From positions 434,001-498,000 of the forward strand of contig JAODTK010005645.1 in the NCBI GenBank assembly GCA_026419785.1: 64,000 nt of DNA, in the 5' to 3' direction. Source of the stretch: Sclerodactyla briareus (lineage: Eukaryota > Echinodermata > Holothuroidea > Dendrochirotida > Sclerodactylidae). Of the stretch, positions 11,991-23,949 are shown one piece after another. The notes beneath the pieces are model-generated. The model was not told where the DNA came from. It saw nothing but the letters and a program-made list of their open reading frames with translations, and ran no database searches. The position numbers and the translations under genes were made by a program. Positions within the stretch are counted from its first letter, which is position 1; each line of letters begins with the position of its first letter.

Positions 11991-13268
11991 CACCGTCGTG
12001 AACCTGACGGGCCACGTTCATAATGGTCACAAGTACGAACAGGAACACAAAGTTGTGATAGTGATTCCTTGCAATATTTGTGAGGATATCGAGCTTCTGT
12101 ACACCGTGTCCTTAAACAGTACACACCTTGTCTCAGAATTAGTCACGGAAGGTCACATGGATAAAACTAATGGACCATTCCATTCAGAAGGACTTTTGAT
12201 ATTTCGAGCCACATACTTCAATACGGCCAAAAAAACTTTACAACGTCACTGGAGGTCAAATTGAGGTCGAAGGTAAACAGATGCGGGTCAATGAGTTGAT
12301 CGAAATGTTCTCCTCCATGATTCACATCCTGTCCTGAAAGTTATAATCACATCAGGAACTGTCACTGGAAGATGTAGTAACGCAAAATATTGGCAGTGTC
12401 ATGCACACAGTGACCTGGAATGACTTCGACTCGGTTTTTAGGGAAAATGTCCTCTCCGCGACGTTCATCCCCCCTCCAAAATTTCAACGATGCCAAGCAG
12501 TGTTGCGGTAAGTTACTCAAAAAAATATCCGTGTTTGTCGTATCTTTTTTAGATTTGACCTTTGACATTTTGACCGCATCATCAGATGTAGTCTGCACAC
12601 TGATTCTAAGGAAGAACATTGTAACAATCACCTATACACTCTAACTGCACTAATTTAAAGTGGACATGCGGTAACTTATGGACAATAGATCAGATGGTAC
12701 CTTTGAGATCCGAAAATGGCCACGAACAGTAGGATCGGCACAAAAATGGTCAAAAGGCAATATGAGGTAGGGATCACACAGATGAGGGTCAACGAGTGGA
12801 TGCAATGGCGATCCTTCAACCTCGGCAGCCATTTGGTTCTCATGCTCTAGCCCCAAAGAAGTTTTTGACCATCATGTGACCATTGATGACCTTGGGGGTG
12901 GTATGTTTGAACATGATCCCTCACAGAAGCAGCTAGTCTCGAAAGACAACGATGTAGGGACCGGCCACTGGGAGTCTTGCATTTTGGTATTTCGGATTGG
13001 AGACTATCATCAACCGCTGGACAGGAAAAAGGAAAAATGAATTGAATTTGAAATTTATGTGACTTGATTCATCTTGCAGCTGGAAGCTGAATGCATGAAT
13101 ATTACCATTAACCAATTGGTATATTACACCAAATGACCAAACTACAGGCCGATATGAACGTGATCATGCATGTATTCAAGATATCGTCCGGACAAGGAGG
13201 TCACATAAACACACCCAACAGTTCACGCGCGCACACACACACCACACACCGCACACGCACACGTGCAC
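11990..13268. repeat. Decayed GGTCA-rich tandem repeat with (CA)n edge
   Basis: GGTCA/TGACC words recur throughout. A block ATGCGGGTCAATGAGTTGAT (~12282) is echoed by ATGAGGGTCAACGAGTGGAT (~12782), a period near 500. The right edge is a (CA)n tract at 13224-13268. The composition (GGTCA words beside a CA/TG tract) matches the better-preserved element at 16.5-22 kb, so this may be an older relative on the opposite strand. Reading is by eye and uncertain. Confidence 0.4.
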
Positions 13269-16200
13269 AATACATGCATAATCCGAGCAGCTGAACAGTC
13301 ATAAGGTACAGGGAAACATGTTACATCATAATTTGTTGCTGCCCGAAGCCCAGAGACGATCGCGACGTGCTAGTCCATGGCCAGAGCGAAACAGACGGCC
13401 TCTCCATACATTCTGGAAATGATATTTTCGAACTGTGTTCACTTCGAAACCGAACCATGCATAAATAATGAATGTCCATTGACTGTGCGAAGCGTAGGCC
13501 TTGCCAAGCACTGTACAGTTTGCGACAGCAAGTCACGTGACAGCTCTCAGTCATCTCACACGCCCAGGTGTGAGGCGATGGCCTCAAGATTGTAGCCGCC
13601 GCGAATGGCCAATCGGCTGTAAGCCCCAATTGGGAACTCCGATTGCAAGGTTAAGGAAGAGTCAATTCGCCGAATTCCGCAAGGGCCCGCACGGATTTGT
13701 AAGGACCACCCATAAGTATTAAGGTTGTTGTTTGTCATTGTTTAATATTGCTGCCTGTCGGCTGGATAAATTGCCCCTTTAGATGAATCAATAGTTTCCA
13801 TGTCCCAAACACACAATCTCACGGTTATCACTCCGTACACACCTGCACCCACACCGCTGACACTCCGAGACTTCGAGAACACGACAGACGTTCAATTATT
13901 CAAAACGCATTTGACCAGAGTGAATACAAGACAGTGAAGAAAACCTCGCGATTCGCTCGGTAGTGACCACTGCGTGAATTGAAGAGTGTTTTGTTCCGTT
14001 CTGGAGACCTGTTTCCATAAACATGGTATTATTCGTCCTCGTAGACCCTGGATATTCGGGTTTAGGCACTGACATTTATATATTGAGACCTTCTATTCTC
14101 GAGTTATGTGTGAAAATCTGGGCGAATTCATCCAACTAAGTATATTTCCACAACACGAATTTGCTCGGACTTTCAGTAGGCCCATGTCATTTTAGGCCCT
14201 TGTCAGAATTGCATTGTCCAGAAAGCAACCTCAGATCGCAGTTGTCTGATAGAAGTTAACATAGACTAGTCTACTAGAATCCTAATTTAGGTTAAAATCG
14301 ATTGACGAATCCTAATCTTTGTTAGTAAATGAACCGTCGATTGGGGGGAGCGCTGTCCTGTTGAGGTATAGTCTCAATTGAAGAGACCTGGGAACCAGAT
14401 AAGTAGAGCAACAGTTACTATATCATCTAATGGACATGTAGGCTATGACCCGTACACGAACAGTTTGAACTGTTTCAAATTTCGAACATTTCTCTCGGCT
14501 TTGGAGTGAAACGAGTAGGATGCGGTGAGAACCAGGCGGCAGACATGATGCCATTTATACTGCTACAAATGGATGCATTATCTAACAGATCCAGACTGTG
14601 ATTCCAGTCAGCCGAAACATCTGACTTGAACAACAAAATACTTCTTAGTATTGTGAACCTGTATATTGTGTCAGCAACGTCTGCAGACTTCACTACAGAC
14701 TTCACTGATCTCATGTGGCTTTTGGCTGAACCAAAACGACTGAAATAATCCTCCCCTGTGACACTAACTCAATTTGCCTTTTTTCCTTCAAATGTCTCAT
14801 AATACCCATAACAAAAACCGCAACTATGCGTAGTGATTCCTCGCCATTTCTTTAGTTATATCAACTTTTGTAACGAAAGGAGACTCTTAAGATCACATAA
14901 AATCTGGACATCTTACTCTGAGCAGGCACATAGCGGAAGAATTCAACTTACCACACATCAACACGTCCGGATTGTGCTGTCAAGGTGAGTTTCAAGTATC
15001 ACGTCTCCTCCTTCAGTCATTAACTACATGCAAATAATACCTTGTGTCTAAAATCCCTTTCCTTCACCTAAATTGTAGGGTTCTCTATATCTCCTACATG
15101 CATTATTCAGAAGCGCCTAATCCACTCCAGGATTGCAGAAAAGTAATATTGAGCAAAGTTTATATGACTGTAAATTTCCAAAACCAAGCCATATATTGAG
15201 TGGGCGCCAGTGAAACGTACGATTTTTGCGGTCGTCCGAAAGCCCACTACCAGCTTATTTGGGGCGTTTTTTTTTTTTATGCAATCATGCAATTATATGT
15301 ATCAAATACTTCCCTATGCCATCCATCTGATCTTCTCAAATTGATTCATTTCCTTCAGTCTAGCGATACCTTTTGTACAATGCATGCCATAGTGCTGAAT
15401 ACCACCAGTTGTAAACTCCATTCTGCTTTCTGCTAATGAGTGACTCCTATCCAATATTTAAAGAAAAAAATCAAAGCAACAGATCTCTGTTGATTATTTT
15501 ATTCCCCAAAAATATCTGATAAAATTACTCAAATGAAACAATAAATCATTGAACAATACAACTGTGGAGGAGGTGGAAGGTTCACTTAACACAACATCAA
15601 CCTTTGTGTGGTGTAATAGTGTTGCCCATTTCACTTTTTACGTCGTTTCACCGACATGGATATTTGACTTCACTGTGAAAGAGGGGAATCTTAACATGCA
15701 GTACATCAAATTCAAGATGCCAGTTTTATGTGATCCGAGTGGGACTGGTTGTGACGGGGATTCGAACCCTCCCTAGAATTTAGACCTGTCCAGAATCACA
15801 AATGAAATATCGTAGTTCGCACCAGCCTCAGTTTCTCAACAATTGTCATAATTCCCTCATCATCCACCCAAATTTGTCCTTCAACCATGTATGATGTGTC
15901 GTCATGGCCCAGAGCTACAGGAAGACGAAATGATTTCAGGTAGTTGCAGGCCTAACTCTCCGGACTAAGCCCAGATGAAAGGGGAAAAAATATATAGGTC
16001 TATCATATCTGAAGTATATACGATCTGGGCCTATTATGCATCGGAGTATATGTAGCGATCTTACGCAGAAAATACGTCATGACGCGATATAGGCCCTACA
16101 TTTTGTATGCAAATGACACACTGTGACACAGGCATAATTTTCAAAGATTGTTGATCGAATTATAAATTCCTTCAAGTTATACTTGCTTCATCTCCAGCGG

Positions 16201-16500
16201 GTGTTCAGTACTGGGAATATAACCGGTTACCATTAACGTCTACACAATTAACTCACGTCGATGACGTAGTATTCATGAATTATGTACATTTCTTTTTAAA
16301 AAAACACTAATTTATCCTAGGTTTGAACCCTGTGAGCCATCGTGGCATTATCAGAAATTCGGACGGCCTGATAATATTCTGACTCCCATTGTTATTTAAT
16401 ACGGTTATGAAGAGAGGAAAATGCTATTAATGAATCGGCAGCAACCCTACATTACCCTTACAGTCACCCCAGTCGAGAGAGTAAATGAAATTAACGTATC
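13269..16500. other. Unassigned sequence with scattered SINE-like motifs
   Basis: No coding gene is recognised. Open frames at 13321-13738 overlap on both strands and look accidental. A minus-strand Pol III B box occurs at 15758-15768 and a weaker one near 16321-16331. Poly-A/T runs lie at 15268-15278 and 16297-16304. Confidence 0.4.
15690..15850 (-). mobile_element. Possible tRNA-derived SINE head
   Basis: On the minus strand, 15768-15758 reads GGTTCGAATCC, an exact match to the Pol III B box (GGTTCGANTCC). The flanking bases do not form a good T-arm stem (two mismatches) and no clear A box or clover-leaf can be drawn. It is therefore not a functional tRNA gene; a SINE or tRNA pseudogene is more likely. 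Confidence 0.35.
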
Positions 16501-16572
16501 GGTGCGGGCAAGGTGAGAATTTTTGTCCGCCGAATGAGAATTCAGGAGGAAGACTTAGTGGTCAGCTGGCGG

Positions 16573-16661
16573 TGTGTGTGTAGTGTGTGTGTGAGTGTGT
16601 GTGTGCGTGGGGTGTGTGTCTGTGGGTGTGTATGTATGCTTGTGTGTGTGTGTGTGTGTTC
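16573..16661 (+). repeat. (TG)n microsatellite
   Basis: Imperfect alternating TG with GTGTGTGTGTGTGTGT cores. It has a homologous counterpart at 22781-22860 in the second copy of the surrounding element. The alternating purine-pyrimidine tract could adopt Z-DNA. Confidence 0.85.
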
Positions 16662-16929
16662 ACATTTTCTCGTGAGCAGGATATCTTTCGAACGGCAAGT
16701 GCAACTTGCGACAAAATTTCGGGTAGCATAGGGGTTGGGTGAACACGATATGATGAGATTTGGGCGCGCAAGTCACAATTCAGTAAGGTAATTAGCCTTT
16801 TCCTGACTAATTTATGTTTAGGCTCGGGCAAGTTACGGCTGAACCGTAGGGCTTGGTGACTTGGTTTGGCACAGAGATGCGGATATGAGGTAGATGATGG
16901 ATTAAGATTTCAGCGTAAGACGGTCGCAA

Positions 16930-19900
16930 GGTCAATTCGGGGTTCAACGACAGTTTTGTGGCATAACATGGGAACCGAATGTCGCCAAGGTTGGGAGGTG
17001 CACCAGTGTGATTCACTCGTGACCTCAATCTGTGTGACCTTTGGACCTCAATTTGACCTTTACCATGGTTTAGGCCGAATCAAATTTTCGAGGACCATTT
17101 CGGATCTCAAAGGTACATCTGATCGAAACGGACCACTAATTTGACACCAGGTGAACTTTGTGCGTGAAGATCTCGGAGGTCAAAGTTTTCGATTTGAAAT
17201 TAATGTATGAGGATGTATAGGTGATTGTCATGGTGATTCTAGAATCAGCGTCATACTACCCCTGATAATGAGGTCAGTAGGTCCAAAATAGGTCACACGG
17301 TCAAATTGATGTGCCTATTTTTAGAGTAAAGGGCAACGAAAATTTTAAATTTCAATTCTGGTCAAAATTTGGATATGTGACGGAGCTCTGTGTGCTGAAA
17401 TAGCGAAAACAAATCCCCTTCAATCGGGTTGGTTCTCAAGTACAAGGGGTCAAAAGTTGGTTTTGATACCTTTTGGAAATAGCATCGGCCCGTATACTTT
17501 GTGATACATATGCTTGAGGACTGGGTGCATCTCATGAAAGATAACATTTTTCATAAAAGCGACATGTCAATCAAAGGTCATTCAAGGTAAATTACGGGGC
17601 ATTAACTGCCAAATAGTATGTGTTTCCGCAAACAACTTCCAGGCCTTTCCTGGTGTGGTTTAAATCTCAGGACAGGGTGTAACCCATCTAGGGTTACATT
17701 TTTGATAAAAGGGTCATGTCATCTGAGACATTAAAGGTCAATTTGAATTCAAAAACTGATTTTGGTACTTTTTCGGCAATAGCACTGGGCGTGTTCATAG
17801 AATGCAAAATGCTCCTAGGAGGGAGTACCTCACATGGAGAGTCACAAATTTTATAAAACTGTCATTTAATTGAAGGTCATTCAAGTCACTTAGGGGTCAA
17901 AAAAATGGTTTTTGTTTTGTTTTACTTTTTCTGCCATAATCGGAGATTGGAATATCTGTGAAGGCTGGAAGGTTCACCATTGTGGTATGATTGTTGACCT
18001 GCATTGTGTGTGACCTCTGACCTCCAATCGGAACCTCTGTCGGGTGGTCATGTGGTTAAAGGTTGCGTCTTGAATAAATGTGCTTATTTAAGGAGGTACG
18101 GGCAAAAAAAAATAAAAACTGGTATTTTCGATATGTGATAGACCTTGTGTGCTTTATGGAGGAGGACAAATCACGCCTTTCGAGCGACTCTTACTTGGTA
18201 GTCCAAGGGGTCAAAGCTTAGTTTAATAGCTTTTTGACAATAACAATTAGGCGTGTTCATGGAATGCAAATGCTTTAGGAGTGGCTGCATCACAGGAGAG
18301 TAACAATTTTTATAAAAAACAGCAGTCATTGAAGGTCATCAAAGGTCACGTAGGGGTCAAAAACTGATTTTAGTACTTTTTGGCAATGGCACTGGGATGT
18401 TCATCGAATGCCCCCAAAAAAGCTCATAGGAGTTGAAGTATCACATGGAGAGTTACCAATTTTCATCAAAATGCCATGTCATTAAAGGTCATTCAAGGGG
18501 TCATTAGGGTGTCAAAAATGTTTTATGGCCGAATAGGAGAATGAATTATTGTGAAGGCTGGAAGGTTCACCATTGTGATCTTAATTGTGACCTGCATGTG
18601 TGTGAACCTGGACCTAAATTTGACTCTGTCGGGGGTCATGTGGTAAAGGTTGAATCTTTAATAAATGTGTTGTGCTATGTAGGAGTTACGGGCAAAAAAA
18701 ATGACAAAGGTTATTTGGTATGTGATAGACCTTGTGTTTGCTTTATGGAAGGAACCAACTCCCGCTTCGATCGGACGGGTCCCCATACTTTGGTAGTACA
18801 AGGGGTCAAGTTTATTTTAATTAGCTTTCGCAATAAATTAGGCGTTTCTTGGAATGCAATTTGCTTCTAAGAGTGGATGCCTCACATGGAGAATAACAAT
18901 TGTTATAAAAAACGCCATTGTATTGAAGGTCATTGAAGGTCCACGTACGGGGTCAAAAATTATTTTAATACTTTTTTGGCAATAGCACTGGCATGTTCAT
19001 CAGAATGCCAAAATGCCTCCTAGGAGTGAATGTATCACATGGAGAGTTACAATTGGTTCATCCAAAACTGCCAATGTCATTAAGGTCATTCAAGGTCATT
19101 AGGGGTCAAAAACTGTTTTCTGGCCCTAATCGGAGAATTGAATATCTGTGAAGGCTGGAAGGTTCACCATTGTGATATAATTGTGACCTGAATGTGTGTG
19201 ACTCTGACCTAAAATTTGAAATCGTCGGGTGGTCATTGTGGTTAAAGGTTTTGAGTCTTGAATAAATGTGCTTATTTAAGAGTTACGGGCAAAAAAAAAA
19301 AATGAAAAACTTGTTATTTTTGGAGATGTTATAGACCTTTGTGTGCTTCTGGAGGAAACCACTCCGATTCGATCGGAGCCATAACTTTGGTAGTACAAGG
19401 GTCAAGTTTATTGAATACCTTTTTCGCGATCACATTAGGCGTGTTCTTTGGAATGCAATATGTTCTAGAGTGGATGCATCAATGGAGCGTAACAATTTTA
19501 ATAAAAAACGCCATGTCATTGAAGGTCAGTGAGGTCAACGTAGGGGCAAAAACTATTTGAATACTTTTTTGGCATAGCACTGGGCGTGTTACAGAATGCC
19601 AAAATGATCCTTAGGAGTGGGATGTATCACAGGGAGGAGTCTACAATTTTCATCAAAAGGCATGTCCTAAGGTCATTCAAGGTCACAGGGGCAAAAACTG
19701 TTTTCGGCCCAATCGGAGAATTGAAATTTGTGAAGGCTGGAAGGTTCACAGTGTGATATAATGTTGCCCGCATGGTGTGACCTCTGACAAATTTGACATC
19801 GGTCGGGTGGTCTGTGGTTAAAGGTTGAGTCTTGGAAAAATGTGCTATTAAGGGAGTCGGGCGAAAAAAATGAAAACTGGTATTTTTGGATATGATAGCC

Positions 19901-21090
19901 TTTGTGTGCTTTTGGAGGAAACCAACTCCCGCTTCGACGACGCATACTTTGGTAGTTACAAGGGGTCAAAGTTTATTTTAATAGCTTATTCGCAATCAAA
20001 ACATAGGCGTGTTTTTGGAATGCAATATGTTTATAGGCCGTGGGCTCAAGGGGAGGAGTAACAATTTTATTAAAAACCGCCATGTCATTGAGGTCATGAA
20101 GTCAGTAGGGGTCAAAAACTGATTTTAATACTTTTTAAGCAATAACATTGGGCGTTTTCATTTATCAGAATGCAAAAGCGACCTAAGGAGTGGATGTATC
20201 ACATGGAGAGGTACATTTTCATTCAAAAAGCTGCCATGTCATTAAAGGTCATGTCAAGGTCACTTAGGGGTCAAAACTTGTTTCCTGGCCATAATCGGAG
20301 AAGTGGATATCTGTGAAGGCTGAAGGTTCCACCATTGTGATATAAGTGTTGAACGCATGTGTGTGACATCTGACCTCAATTTGACCTCTGTCGGGTGGTC
20401 AGTGGTTAAAGGTTGAGTCTTGAATACATGGGCTTATTTAAGAGTTACGGGCCAAAGAATAGAAACTGGTGATTTTCGGATATGTGATAGACCTTTGTGG
20501 GATTTAGGAGGAAACCAAATCCCGCTTCGATCGGAATCATACTTTGGTATGTACAAGGGGTCAAAGGTTAATTTAATAGCCTTTCGCAATAACATTAGGC
20601 GTTCATTGCGAATGCAATTGCTTCTAGGCGTGGATGCATCACATGGAGAGTAACAATTTTTTTATAGAAACAGCCATGTTATTGAGGCATTAAAGGTCAC
20701 ATAGGGGTCAAAAACTGATTTTACTACTTTTTTGGCAATTAGAAACGGGCGTCCGTGTTATCAAAATGCAAAATGCTCTTAGGAGTGAGTATACATGGAG
20801 AGTTAAGAGTTAACAATTTCTCATTGGAAAACTTGCCATGTCTCATTTAGGCATTCAAGGCACTTAGGGGTCAGGAAACTGTTTTCTGGCCGGAATCGGA
20901 GAATGAATATCTGTGAAGGATGGAAGGTTACCATTGCTGTGATATAATTGTTGACCTGCATGTTGTTGACCTTTGACCTCCAAGTTTGACCTCTGTCGGG
21001 TGTCATGTGGTTTTAAAGGTTTGAGCTTGAATAAATGGGTGCCTTATTTAAGGAGTTACAACGGGCCCAAAAAATAGAAACTGGTTATTG
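16930..21090 (+). repeat. ~590-bp satellite array, about 7 copies
   Basis: The landmark GAAGGCTGGAAGGTTCACC or a close variant starts at 17960, 18553, 19150, 19732, 20315 and 20915 (spacings 582-600). A more diverged copy begins near 16987. Each unit also holds TGTGATAGACCTT, GGTAGTACAAGGGGTCAA, GGCAATAGCACTGGG and GTATCACATGGAGAG. Inside a unit, two ~150-bp sub-units are recognisable, both ending in GGTCATT.AAGGTCA..TAGGGGTCA, so this is a higher-order repeat. AGGTCA half-sites are dense: TGACCTCTGACCT at 18011-18023, TGACCTTTGACCT at 20967-20979 and TCAAGGTCA at 20254-20262. No unit keeps a long open frame. Confidence 0.9.
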
Positions 21091-21974
21091 GCAAAGTGGG
21101 GGGATATACAATTGGCGGGTTACCGCCAGGGCGTGTCTAGTAAGTAAGGTATAGCCTATTTAGGTAATCTATTGTTAGGATGCGTTAGCAAGATTACAGT
21201 AGAACCCGTAGGCTATGTGATTGGTTTGGCACATAGATTGCGGATGAAGTAGATGTACTATTAGATTTTCAGCGTCAAATAAGATAATTGAGTCGTCTAA
21301 TTTGATAATTTATTGCAAAATTCACAGTTCGTCGAATTTAGTTCATTCCATCAACACTCATTCCGTGAATAGAGCACTCTTGTGATATTTCACTATATAA
21401 AATCGTTATTATTCACATAGCGTGGAGGACACTGGAGGTAATTCAGTGTGTTTATTTCGCAGGGTGTTTCCCAAAATTTCACAAAGTTGGTTGATTTTCC
21501 TGAAGCTTGATTGGTATGGTCTACCTTAGTTTATTCCCCCAAAATGTTAACCATAACAATTGACTCGAGTAATGGGGGGGTTATGCAGTGTGTATAAATT
21601 GTTCCATTCATGCAAGTTCAAGTTTGTTAATTTTCATGTTTGAAGTGTGGTCCTGAGCTAGGTGAAATGAGGCAACTGCGTCAATAGAAGTTGAATATTG
21701 GTCTAATTTGCCATTATTTAGCGATCTAGCACATTTCCACAAAACTTATACTTCTTAACTCTTCAGTAGACATTGTCCATAATCAGTCCTTACGCATTTG
21801 AAATCGATTCACTGATTAGTAGGGTGTTTTTAATGCCATACCAAAATATCTAAAGCAAACACTCAAATTCCTTGTAATGATTGCATGAGGGATATTAGAT
21901 GGAAACACTGATCGCGCAACCAGAGAGACACTGGGGGCGATCGCCTGTTCTAATGCTAGAAGAATACAGCCAAT

Positions 21975-22735
21975 TGTTTGAATTGTCATTGTTGAAAAAG
22001 TTCTACAGGATTCGGTGACCACCATTGTCCTATCGGGGAATGCCAAACTATTAAATCCTAATCAAAACCCACGTCTATGCGTCTTCGGATCGTGATATGA
22101 AAACGAAAATGACTCATGGTGCTTGGCAATGAAATTTTGCCTTGTTAACCAACATCCGTTACAGGGCGACGGCCAGTCTCATGAGCAGAGGAGGATACAT
22201 GGTGCATATCTTAGTGTGTGAGTGTTGGTATTCATCTCAATGTCGAGGAACAGAGAATATCGTTTTGAAAAAGCTTTGAGGACGGAAATTATCTGGTACT
22301 GTCTTCATATATCATAGACTTGGACTTCCACCGTATTACGCTACGAATGGCAAGCGTGTTGGTGCATTATTGGAAATGCAGTCTCCCGTAACTACAACTG
22401 CGATATTTATTCATGTATTTAAAGAGATCTGTATTTATCGAGCGATTGGAATAACCTTAAATTCGATATACCTTATTTTTTTTGAAGGATTCGTTGTCGT
22501 GTGACCTTTCTTGGCCAAGCTTTTTGCTGACCTCCGTATTGAAGTAGACAAATAAGTTAACTGTTCTGCTGTAAAAATAGGCCCTACCACTAGCAGCCCG
22601 GGGCGTCGTGTTGCATAACGGGTCACTACCAAATGTCAGTAGGAGAAAATCCAGACAATCATGACCAATTTCTGCGCAGAAAACAGGCAATCTATGGCAG
22701 AAAGGGCAACATTTTTTTTCGGTGATTGCCGATTT
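21975..22735. other. Unassigned spacer between element copies
   Basis: I recognise no gene or repeat between the two composite-element copies. Confidence 0.35.
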
Positions 22736-22739
22736 TTGT

Positions 22740-23945
22740 CTCGACTGAATGAAATTCAGGAGAGACTTAGTGGTCACTAATGCGTGTGTGAGTGTGCGTG
22801 TGTGCGTTGTCGTGTGTGTAGTGTGTGTGCGCCGAGCGTCGTGTGTTGGTGTGTGTATCACCAATTCTCGGTAAGCAGGATTTCCACAAACCGCGAGGCG
22901 ATTATGACGATATTTTGTGTGTAGCACCGGGGAGGGGTACACGATTGATTAGATTTTGGGCAGCAAGTCAATTCAGTTAAGTGGGTAATTAGCCTATTTT
23001 GTAATTCAAGCTCGTTAGCAAAGAGTACGCTAGAAACGGATGGGCTACAGTGATGTAGTTTGCATGTAGGACCTGGATGAAGGTAGTGAAACTGATTAGA
23101 TTTTCAGCCTAAAATATGCTAATAAGGTGGTCTAATTGCATAATTTCTGGAATTTTTCAAGTTTCGTTGGATTTTCACGAACTTGGTGATGTGTCTCCCA
23201 TGGATCCCGAGAATTTTGAAAATTGAAGTCGTGTCCGGAGTCTTTACTGTGTCTAATTTGCATATTTTTTGTGCAATTTTTGGAAGTTCGTTTGATTTCC
23301 ACACAATTTGGTAGATGTGATCACCTTTGATCCTGATCATTTTGAGGTTACAGGCGTGGGTCCAGTATAGGACATTGTATGTGCCTAGTTGGCATTATAT
23401 TTCCATTTCACTGGTAATATATAGGTAGATATGGTCCATCAGCATCATCTGGAATATGATGTGTTTGATGTCATGAATTGATTAATTCCTCATATAATAG
23501 CTTCTGTTAGATAAAGCACTGAGGAACTAGTAAAACCATAGCTCCTGTGACAATTTTACTGCTGTTCTAAGTACTTGTATGTCCAATTTGCCTAATTCTC
23601 CATTTCCAACTGGTAAGATTTCCGTCAAACTCAGGAGTATGGGCCGTTTTTTAATATCTGATGTGTTGATGTTCATGAATTTGATGTGATTCCATATATA
23701 CTAGCTTCTGTTCGAATAAAACACTGAGAGAAGAAAAAGGCCAATTAATGTACTTTTGCATGAAGGGAAACTTATGGTCATTATTTTGAAGTGATGTGCG
23801 ATAATGGGGAAAATTTTGATGTCCTTTTTGCATGACAATGGTCCTGCATGAGCTATTTGTTGTTTGGTAGTGAATAATAAAAAACACCGACCGTGCAACC
23901 AGGCGAGACACTCCTTGGCGATCGCCTGCTGTTTTAATTGATTCT
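22740..23945 (+). mobile_element. Composite repeat element, copy 2 (no satellite array)
   Basis: This copy is homologous to the flanks of copy 1: ATTCAGGAGAGACTTAGTGGTCA (first words), a (TG)n tract (22781-22860), GTAATTAGCC, GATTAGATTTTCAGC, and an end at 23890-23940 with GTGCAACCAGGCGAGACAC and GGCGATCGCCTG. Between 23110 and 23640, a ~120-bp unit (CTAATTTGCATA..TTTTGCAATTTTT..AGTTCGT.GATTTCCAC) is repeated, with later units more decayed. A second pair is GCTTCTGTTAGATAAAGCACTGAG (first 18 bases at ~23502) and its variant at ~23704. Confidence 0.6.
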
Positions 23946-23949
23946 ACAA

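Larger units (their letters stand above)
16510..21970 (+). mobile_element. Composite repeat element, copy 1 (contains the 590-bp array)
   Basis: The left part (16530-16925) has an ATTCAGGAG..GACTTAGTGGTCA start, a (TG)n tract, and a segment GTAATTAGCCT...GGTTTGGCACA.AGAT.GCGGAT...GATTTTCAGCGT-like. The right part (21110-21970) begins with the same GTAATTAGCC-to-TTTTCAGCGTC segment and ends with CGCGCAACCAG.GAGACAC..GGCGATCGCCTG. The element at 22740-23945 carries the same start, TG tract, middle and end without the array. The satellite array (16930-21090) is thus internal to, or bounded by direct copies of, a dispersed element. No transposase or RT coding is visible, so its class is unknown. 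Confidence 0.6.

Noticed and set aside
15758-15768. Functional tRNA gene on the minus strand
   Set aside because: The B box is exact, but the T-arm has mismatches and no A box or clover-leaf can be drawn.
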